DNA of 8,679 nt, from positions 1 to 8,679 of the forward strand of contig CATISE010000066.1 of assembly GCA_949538655.1 (NCBI GenBank). The letters are read 5' to 3'. Below are positions 1-4,475 of this stretch, piece after piece. The translations under genes were made by a program, and so were the position numbers. Numbering within the stretch: the first letter of the stretch is position 1; every line of letters starts with the position of its first letter. This DNA is from Marine Group II euryarchaeote MED-G33. GTDB lineage: Archaea; Thermoplasmatota; Poseidoniia; Poseidoniales; Thalassarchaeaceae. Below the pieces are notes generated by a model. The model saw only the letters and a list, made by a program, of their open reading frames with translations, was not told where the DNA came from and ran no database searches.

Positions 1-54
1 CAATCATTGTCTTCGATTCGTTCTAACAATCTTCCACCCTACCCTTTGCATCAA

Positions 55-62
55 TTTTTTTT
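55..62 (+). terminator. T8 tract, possible terminator of a gene left of the window
   Basis: A run of eight T on the plus strand lies in the gene-free AT-rich stretch 1-97. Archaeal transcription often stops at oligo-T tracts without a strong hairpin, so this could end a plus-strand gene lying before the window. No such gene is visible, so the call rests on base composition only. The rest of 1-97 shows no coding potential that I can support. Confidence 0.2.
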
Positions 63-100
63 GTTGGTAAAATTCGCTTTAAATCATACAATTTGTATGG

Positions 101-184
101 TGCAGGGGGCAGGATTTGAACCTGCGAACCACTGAGGACTGGGACCTAAACCCAGCGCCGTTGACCAAGCTTGGCAACCCCTGC
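101..184 (-). tRNA. tRNA-Leu (anticodon UAG), CCA encoded at 98-100
   Basis: Read on the minus strand, this folds as a type II (long variable arm) tRNA. The acceptor strand GCAGGGG pairs with CCCCTGC, followed by discriminator A and a genome-encoded CCA (98-100). The D-arm is GCC...GGC with a GG-containing loop. The anticodon stem CTGGG/CCCAG encloses loop TTTAGGT, giving anticodon UAG at 148-146, which reads CUA (Leu). A 13-nt variable arm follows, then the T-arm GCAGG-TTCGAAT-CCTGC. No intron is present. The acceptor and D-arm sequence resembles archaeal tRNA-Leu and differs from the bacterial GGTGGAAT...GGTAGAC type. The gene is divergent from gpsA. No convincing TATA box is visible near 205-220, where one would be expected. 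Confidence 0.96.
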
Positions 185-279
185 TTGACCTCCGCTCCTC
201 GGCTCATCTCTTAGAATGTAGCGATAGAGGCCGTAGAATAGGCAACGGTCAAATGCTCCGGCGATTGGGACGCCGATTC

Positions 280-1284
280 ATGTCCAAAATTGCGGTTCTC
301 GGTCTTGGCAATTGGGGCACTGCCCTTGCTCTAAGTTGGGCCAATGATTCACACAGTGTGATTGGTTGGACCATCGAGGAAGAAGTCTATGCATCGATTT
401 TGGAAAATGGTGAGAACTCAAAATATCTCCCAGGGATGAAATTGAACATCGACGTCACCATGGATATTGGAGAAGCCATGGAGGCGAGCGAGGTCATCGT
501 ACTCGCTTTGCCCAGTGGTGTGATTCTTTCCGTGATTGAAGAGATTATACCGCACCTCCGTCCCTCCCACGTTCTCCTCGATCTCGCAAAGGGTCTCGCA
601 CCACCCGAAGAAGGGGGTTCCGGACTCATTTCTGAGGCGATTGAGGCGAAGATTGCTGCTGCGGGACTTTCCAATACTGTGGTTGTCTTGACAGGACCCA
701 CAATCGCACCAGAGGTCGCCCGCGGAGTCATTACCACCGCAATGGTTGCTGGTCACGATATTTCGGTAGCCTCCCGTATTGCAGACCGGCTCGCAACCGA
801 TTCAATCATTCTAGTTCCAAGTGAAGATGCCGTTGGCTGTGAATTGTGGGGTGCTTACAAGAATACAGTCGCTTTGTCTTGCGGAGTGGTCGATGGATTG
901 CGTGGTAGCATTGGTGGTGACAACCTCAAGGCTGCGCTGATTACGATTGGATTTGCTGAAGGTCAACGTTTGCTTCCGATGATGGGAGCTCAACCAGAGA
1001 CTGCATTCGGACCTGCGGGTTTGGGAGATCTCTACGTAACCAGCGCCAGTCCACGTTCTCGAAACCGAACTCTCGGTGAAAAAATGGGGAATGGCAAAAC
1101 ACTCGAAGAAGCTCTTGGCGAGATGCACATGGTCGCCGAAGGTGTGAGGGCAGCTCGAATGTTTTCTGAGAAGGCTGCCGAAATCGGGTGTGATGTGCCC
1201 TTCATCAATTCCCTGTGCGCATTGCTTGATGGCTCCATTACAGCCGATGAATGTGTACGTTCTATGGCTGAATCTTTAGTGTGA
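280..1284 (+). CDS. gpsA: Glycerol-3-phosphate dehydrogenase [NAD(P)+], GpsA type
   Basis: Cytosolic enzyme that interconverts dihydroxyacetone phosphate and sn-glycerol-3-phosphate. The 334-residue protein matches the usual family length. Visible motifs: Rossmann nucleotide-binding GLGNWG at residues 8-13, LPSG 77-80, AKG with K104, GPTIAPEVARG 139-149, the catalytic-lysine segment AYKN with K194, the substrate-binding block GPAGLGDLYVTSASPRSRN 244-262, and EGVRAA 287-292. I chose ATG 280 because the Rossmann fold begins directly after it (MSKIAVLGLG). ATG 253 is in frame but would add nine mostly basic residues (MLRRLGRRF) not expected in the family. Neither start has a Shine-Dalgarno sequence. 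A 5-bp inverted repeat (CGGCG 259-263, CGCCG 271-275) sits just upstream of ATG 280. In an archaeon this bacterial-type enzyme is notable, because the canonical archaeal lipid backbone is sn-glycerol-1-phosphate. Lipid synthesis or glycerol-3-phosphate catabolism are both possible roles. Confidence 0.95.
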   Translation: MSKIAVLGLGNWGTALALSWANDSHSVIGWTIEEEVYASILENGENSKYLPGMKLNIDVTMDIGEAMEASEVIVLALPSGVILSVIEEIIPHLRPSHVLLDLAKGLAPPEEGGSGLISEAIEAKIAAAGLSNTVVVLTGPTIAPEVARGVITTAMVAGHDISVASRIADRLATDSIILVPSEDAVGCELWGAYKNTVALSCGVVDGLRGSIGGDNLKAALITIGFAEGQRLLPMMGAQPETAFGPAGLGDLYVTSASPRSRNRTLGEKMGNGKTLEEALGEMHMVAEGVRAARMFSEKAAEIGCDVPFINSLCALLDGSITADECVRSMAESLV

Positions 1285-1317
1285 AAGCCTCAAGTCCCTT
1301 GACCGATTGGGCGTTGT

Positions 1318-1539
1318 ATGGCCTTCACGGACCTCACCGAATTTGAGACTCGTCTGTTCGAGTGGATTCGCCAATCTGATTTTGAAGAAGTGCCTTGGAA
1401 AGCCGCTCGTGCTGCTAAGGCGTTCAAAGTCAGTGTTGAGGAAGTGAATGAGGCTCTGGCCGCCCTGACCAGTAAGGTGCCAAACAACATCTATGTCCAC
1501 TATGAAGATGGTGCGATTCGAATCAGTGCTGAATCGTGA
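1318..1539 (+). CDS. Small winged-helix-like protein, function unknown
   Basis: A 73-residue acidic protein starting at ATG 1318, 33 nt after the gpsA stop. I do not recognise a named family. Residues 8-50 look like three helices (FETRLFEWIRQ, WKAARAAKAFK, VEEVNEALAAL) in a helix-turn-helix arrangement. Residues 54-71 contain an NNIYVHYEDGAIRIS segment that could be the beta-hairpin wing, so a small winged-helix DNA-binding or protein-binding domain is plausible. Its acidity makes a role as a standalone repressor uncertain. The stop lies three nucleotides before the ribosome binding site of the GDPD gene, so gpsA, this gene and the GDPD gene could share one transcript. No Shine-Dalgarno sequence precedes it. 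A small hairpin (TCAAG 1290-1294, CTTGA 1298-1302) lies in the short gap upstream. Confidence 0.7.
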   Translation: MAFTDLTEFETRLFEWIRQSDFEEVPWKAARAAKAFKVSVEEVNEALAALTSKVPNNIYVHYEDGAIRISAES

Positions 1540-1542
1540 AGT

Positions 1543-1549
1543 GGAGGTG
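1543..1549 (+). promoter_or_regulatory. Ribosome binding site GGAGGTG that defines an ACG start
   Basis: GGAGGTG is a full complement to the anti-Shine-Dalgarno end of 16S rRNA. It is followed by a 5-nt spacer (TTGCT) and then ACG at 1555, the codon where the GDPD domain begins. The same 7-mer with the same 5-nt spacing precedes the TTG start of phnE in this window (8089-8083), which supports the reading. Confidence 0.7.
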
Positions 1550-1554
1550 TTGCT

Positions 1555-2130
1555 ACGGCAAATCTTGGACACCGTCTTGGGGGTTCAAGCCCACAAACAG
1601 ACAATACAATTCAGACCCTTCAAAGTACGGTCGAAAAGGTCGGAGATTCTAGGTTCAAGTATTGGGAATTTGATGTCCACGAAGCAGTCGATGGAATCCT
1701 CTTTGTATTCCATGATGATGATATTGAATCCAATGGAGTGATGATACCCGTCAAAACACTGCACTATCAACAAATCAAGGAATCTGGTCAAAGGATGGGA
1801 ATTGAAATTCCAACCTTGGCCGAGGTTGTTGATATACTGAAAAATCGGCCTGAACCCACAATGATCGAAATAAAGAATTTGATGACTGATCAAGCCAGAC
1901 AGACGATGATCAATACGGCAAGCGAACGTCCAGACTGGAAATTAATGGCATCTCTAACACGTTTCCAGAAATCCTTCCCAAAACAAACCCGCCAGCATTG
2001 GCATTCTGAGATCAAGAAAGCCGGTACGAAATTCGTACGTGTGCGTGAACATGATATTGATTTATTCAGAGCTACGCGAACATGGCTCACATTATCATTC
2101 AACAGGCTAAAGTGGAAATTTGGATTTTGA
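1555..2130 (+). CDS. Short glycerophosphodiester phosphodiesterase (GDPD) family protein with ACG in the start position
   Basis: GDPD enzymes hydrolyse glycerophosphodiesters to sn-glycerol-3-phosphate plus an alcohol, using a divalent metal in a TIM barrel. Counting ACG 1555 as residue 1 gives 191 residues. Family motifs appear in order: GHRLGGS 5-11 (catalytic H6, R7), DNT 16-18 (usually ENT), WEFDVHEAVDG 37-47 (metal ligands E38, D40), VFHD 51-54 (H53), IPTLAEVVDIL 85-95, and IEIK 104-107 (E105, K107). There is no ATG, GTG or TTG in frame between the preceding stop (1537-1539) and GTG 1738; starting there would leave 130 residues and lose every residue up to H53. The ribosome binding site points to ACG. 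It may be a weak near-cognate start, a start-loss mutation from ATG, or a sequence error. The protein is shorter than typical GDPDs (about 230-250) and its C-terminal barrel half is hard to match, so partial decay is possible. No signal peptide is seen, so a cytosolic location is likely. Confidence 0.7.
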   Translation, partial: TANLGHRLGGSSPQTDNTIQTLQSTVEKVGDSRFKYWEFDVHEAVDGILFVFHDDDIESNGVMIPVKTLHYQQIKESGQRMGIEIPTLAEVVDILKNRPEPTMIEIKNLMTDQARQTMINTASERPDWKLMASLTRFQKSFPKQTRQHWHSEIKKAGTKFVRVREHDIDLFRATRTWLTLSFNRLKWKFGF

Positions 2131-2139
2131 TTTCCTAAG

Positions 2140-2159
2140 AGTTTAGGTTGGCCTAAACT
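2140..2159. promoter_or_regulatory. Perfect 8-bp palindrome, candidate operator (or terminator hairpin)
   Basis: AGTTTAGG and CCTAAACT form a perfect inverted repeat around TTGG, extendable by a G-T and an A-T pair. It lies 9 nt after the GDPD stop and about 45 nt before the PhnD-like start, abutting a TATA-like element. The TTAGG-N-CCTAA half-sites resemble operators of DtxR/IdeR-type metal-dependent repressors, a family present in Archaea, but the spacing is shorter than the classical 19-bp box. A bound repressor here would block TBP/TFB. As RNA it could also act as a hairpin ending the upstream transcript. Confidence 0.5.
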
Positions 2160-2165
2160 TTACAA
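2158..2165 (+). promoter_or_regulatory. TATA-like element for the PhnD-like operon
   Basis: CTTTACAA differs at one position from a CTTTATAA-type archaeal TATA box. It sits about 46 nt before ATG 2204, so transcription would start near 2185 with a leader of roughly 20 nt. It overlaps the right edge of the palindrome at 2140-2159. The call rests on weak sequence similarity and position. Confidence 0.3.
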
Positions 2166-2203
2166 GTCGATTCTATTTCGGCGGTGCAGTAAGGTTGATT
2201 GCT

Positions 2204-3262
2204 ATGTCGAAAATTGCTCTAAAAACAGTATTCGTTGCCATTTTTATGGCAACCACTTGCCTGCCAGGTTGTATCTTCTCAAGTCCTGTCGAATTCGACA
2301 AATGTGAAGACCCAGATAACTGCTTAACCATCGCATTTGAAGCGAAAGAAGAATACTCGAATACTGAAGAAAATCCACAGCAATTTGCAGATCGTTTGGC
2401 TGAACTTCTCGGCAAGGAGGTCGAAATCTATCCTGTCTCAAGTCCAGCAGCCACGGTTGAAGCCATCCGATTTGGACATGCAGACATCGGTTTCCTCGAT
2501 GGTGGTGCAGCATGGCTCAGTTGGCAAAACTATGACTTGCAAGTTCTAGCTGCTGAGCAAAAAGCCGATGGCCGCCCATTCTACAATGCAATTGCGTGGG
2601 TACACAAGGATTCAGACATGGCACAAGCTGCTATGGATGATGACAATACCACCGACCCATTCGATTTGATGGCGGGTAAAACCTCCTGTCATACATCTGC
2701 ACTAGGGAGTTCCGGAATGCTACTCCCGATGGGCTATCTCATTACAAACGGATATGTCGAAGTAGTTGGCGACCCAGATGACATTTCATCATTGACTGAT
2801 ACGGTTACAGGTCACTTCTCTGAAGATTCAAGTATCCCAGACAGTGGTACGCTTTACCACAAGTACAAGGGTTCACTACGTTGTTTGGCTGAAGGTGGAA
2901 TGGATTACATTTCATTTGCAAAAGATCCAACCGTTCCTGACTACTGCGGCGAGGACCCATACGATTGGTGCTTTGAAGGTGAATTCACCAGTACTGAGGA
3001 CTTCTACCCACTACCGACCTTTGGTAAGGCCCCAAGTCACCCAGTAATGTACAATCCCGATTTCATGGATGCAGAAAATGTGACCGCCTTGCAAAATGCG
3101 CTTGAGGTGATGAATTCAGAAGATACCGACATCCTAGACAATGTATTCAGCACACCTGGATTTACAATTATCAATACGGAAGATCACTTGGGTACTTACG
3201 GCGGACTAATCGAAGGAGTCCCTGGCATTCAAGCATACTTCTCAGATAAATACGGCCTCTGA
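2204..3262 (+). CDS. phnD: PhnD-like phosphonate-class ABC transporter substrate-binding lipoprotein
   Basis: Extracytoplasmic binding protein that would deliver a phosphonate, phosphite or related organophosphate to the PhnE/PhnC importer. The 352-residue protein has a signal peptide with lipobox LPGC (residues 20-23), predicting lipid attachment at C23. A PhnD-type fold follows: LTIAFEAKEEYSNTEENPQQF 41-61, an ADIGFLDGGAAW stretch 93-104, and SALGSSGMLLPMGYL 165-179, where GSSG matches the anion-binding DPxSTSG segment of the family. An acidic, Cys-containing insert (about 241-267, C248 and C256) is unusual. Eight cysteines in total suggest disulfides outside the cell. ATG 2204 has a weak AAGG 9 nt upstream; TTG 2195 is an alternative adding three residues. 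It is the first gene of a tight operon, with a 10-nt gap to the next. Substrate identity cannot be read from sequence; PhnD relatives bind several phosphorus oxyanions. Confidence 0.85.
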   Translation: MSKIALKTVFVAIFMATTCLPGCIFSSPVEFDKCEDPDNCLTIAFEAKEEYSNTEENPQQFADRLAELLGKEVEIYPVSSPAATVEAIRFGHADIGFLDGGAAWLSWQNYDLQVLAAEQKADGRPFYNAIAWVHKDSDMAQAAMDDDNTTDPFDLMAGKTSCHTSALGSSGMLLPMGYLITNGYVEVVGDPDDISSLTDTVTGHFSEDSSIPDSGTLYHKYKGSLRCLAEGGMDYISFAKDPTVPDYCGEDPYDWCFEGEFTSTEDFYPLPTFGKAPSHPVMYNPDFMDAENVTALQNALEVMNSEDTDILDNVFSTPGFTIINTEDHLGTYGGLIEGVPGIQAYFSDKYGL

Positions 3263-3272
3263 GGAATCAAAG

Positions 3273-4466
3273 GTGAAAAATCGCGTACATATCATCACTT
3301 TGTTGCTCTTAACTTCCACTCTAAGTGGTTGTTTGAGCGATGATGAAAGTTCAGGTTTCTCTTGGCCTGAACGACTCGACATCAACTGTGATTCAGCCGA
3401 AGAAAGCGACCAGAATTGCCAGGTATATCTGGAAGGATTCGACATCCCTGTGAGGACTGTGAAACATCCGTTGCTTGAAGAAATCTGGATTGTTGATTTG
3501 GCAGGTACCATCTCTTCATGGGATGGTCAGTCTCTTCAACAGGTTGCCAATCTCACAGATGTCGTCTGTCGATGTGAGAATGAACAAGGATTGTTCGGGC
3601 TTGCATTTGATGAGGATTTTGCGGAAACCGGAGCTGTGCTATTGTCCTATATCGAAAATGGAACATGTGATGGACCGAATGAATCAAATCTAATTCTTGC
3701 CGAGGTAATCGTCGAAAATGGAACCATTGATTCGAGCTCAATTCGAGTACTTCGGGAAATTGAACAGCCATATCGCAATCACAATGGTGGACATCTCATG
3801 CACATTGGCAACCACCAATACCTCTGGGGGGTTGGAGACGGAGGTTCAGCCATGGACCCGTATGGGCATGGCCAAAACAAGTCTACGCCATTGGGTGCCA
3901 TACACCTCATGCAATACGAAAATGGAAGCATCGAACCGGTATTGCAAGATACCGATGGAGACCCATATATTCTGCATCATGGATTGAGAAACCCTTGGAG
4001 GTTTGATGTCGATCCTCTGAATCAAATCTGGATTGCTGATGTTGGACAATATTGCTACGAGGAAATCAACGTCGTCCCACTGATGAATGCATCAAATTTC
4101 GGTTGGGCACTACGCGAAGGAATGCATCAGTTTGATGATAATCGAGGGTGTTTTGATGAAATCACCCCCGCACCAGAAGGAATTGTTGACCCTGTCCTCG
4201 AATATGGGCATCAAGGTGGGAACTGTTCTGTTACTGGTGGTTTTTGGATGGATTGGGGGCCTGAAAAACTTCGAGATGGCTATCTATACGGTGATTTCTG
4301 TAGTGGTTCAATTTGGATTGCCAAAAATATTAGTGGAGAATGGGTCGCAGAGAATGTTGCCAATGCTGGAACTCTAATCGTCGGGTTTGGAAAGGGTTTG
4401 AATGATGAGCTTTTGATTTTCAGTTGGGGCGGTACAATATATCACATCTCTTGGTCGCCAAATTAG
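3273..4466 (+). CDS. PQQ-dependent sugar dehydrogenase-like beta-propeller lipoprotein
   Basis: A 397-residue secreted protein of the glucose/sorbosone dehydrogenase (GSDH, HHIP-like) beta-propeller family, whose characterised members oxidise sugars or alcohols using PQQ. The signal peptide ends in lipobox LSGC, predicting a lipid anchor on C20. Family motifs: EQGLFGLAFDEDF 104-116, NHNGGHL 169-175 (H170 in the place of the catalytic histidine), GVGDGG 186-191, HGLRNPWRFDVDP 236-248 (R239, N240 expected to face the cofactor), IADVGQYCYEEIN 254-266 and NFGW 275-278. Several cysteines probably form disulfides. The GTG start is set by GAGGA at 3261-3265, 7 nt upstream, and by the signal peptide beginning MKNR. 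It lies 10 nt after the PhnD-like stop, and the next gene begins immediately after its own stop, so co-transcription is very likely. Substrate and cofactor are unproven; some family members are not dehydrogenases, and no PQQ synthesis genes are in the window. Confidence 0.85.
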   Translation: MKNRVHIITLLLLTSTLSGCLSDDESSGFSWPERLDINCDSAEESDQNCQVYLEGFDIPVRTVKHPLLEEIWIVDLAGTISSWDGQSLQQVANLTDVVCRCENEQGLFGLAFDEDFAETGAVLLSYIENGTCDGPNESNLILAEVIVENGTIDSSSIRVLREIEQPYRNHNGGHLMHIGNHQYLWGVGDGGSAMDPYGHGQNKSTPLGAIHLMQYENGSIEPVLQDTDGDPYILHHGLRNPWRFDVDPLNQIWIADVGQYCYEEINVVPLMNASNFGWALREGMHQFDDNRGCFDEITPAPEGIVDPVLEYGHQGGNCSVTGGFWMDWGPEKLRDGYLYGDFCSGSIWIAKNISGEWVAENVANAGTLIVGFGKGLNDELLIFSWGGTIYHISWSPN

Positions 4467-4469
4467 GTG
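4465..4469 (+). promoter_or_regulatory. Ribosome binding site selecting GTG 4476
   Basis: AGGTG overlaps the stop codon of the beta-propeller gene and lies 6 nt before GTG 4476. The in-frame GTG at 4467 falls inside this motif and has no Shine-Dalgarno sequence of its own, so 4476 is the better start of the next gene. Confidence 0.5.
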
Positions 4470-4475
4470 GTCTTC

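Noticed and set aside
77..84. CTTTAAAT, a good match to an archaeal TATA box on the plus strand
   Set aside because: It would start transcription inside the antisense side of the tRNA, nearly 180 nt before the gpsA start, and the sequence here is AT-rich, so a chance match is likely.
85..99. Inverted repeat CATACAA-T-TTGTATG at the 3' end of the tRNA gene
   Set aside because: It is short and partly composed of the tRNA CCA end, with no T-tract on the minus strand directly after it, so I cannot support a terminator or attachment site.
1541..1575. Frameshift explanation for the GDPD start: GTG 1541 in another frame plus a one-base deletion near 1568
   Set aside because: It needs an indel and a start with no suitably spaced ribosome binding site, whereas ACG 1555 needs only one substitution and has perfect spacing.
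1493..1741. Plus-strand open frame of 82 codons overlapping the winged-helix and GDPD genes
   Set aside because: It starts inside the winged-helix gene, shows no family features, and competes with a frame that carries clear GDPD motifs.
1585..1893. Minus-strand open frame of about 100 codons opposite the GDPD gene
   Set aside because: No recognisable motifs and no start signals; best explained as the antisense shadow of the GDPD coding sequence.
2024..2038. Perfect inverted repeat GTACGAA-A-TTCGTAC inside the GDPD gene
   Set aside because: It lies within coding sequence far from a start, and no second copy was seen elsewhere in the window.
1318..2130. Winged-helix and GDPD regions as one protein by readthrough of TGA 1537-1539, since both are in the same frame
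   Set aside because: A complete ribosome binding site lies between the stop and the GDPD domain, and there is no sign of a recoding element. Two separate genes are the simpler reading.
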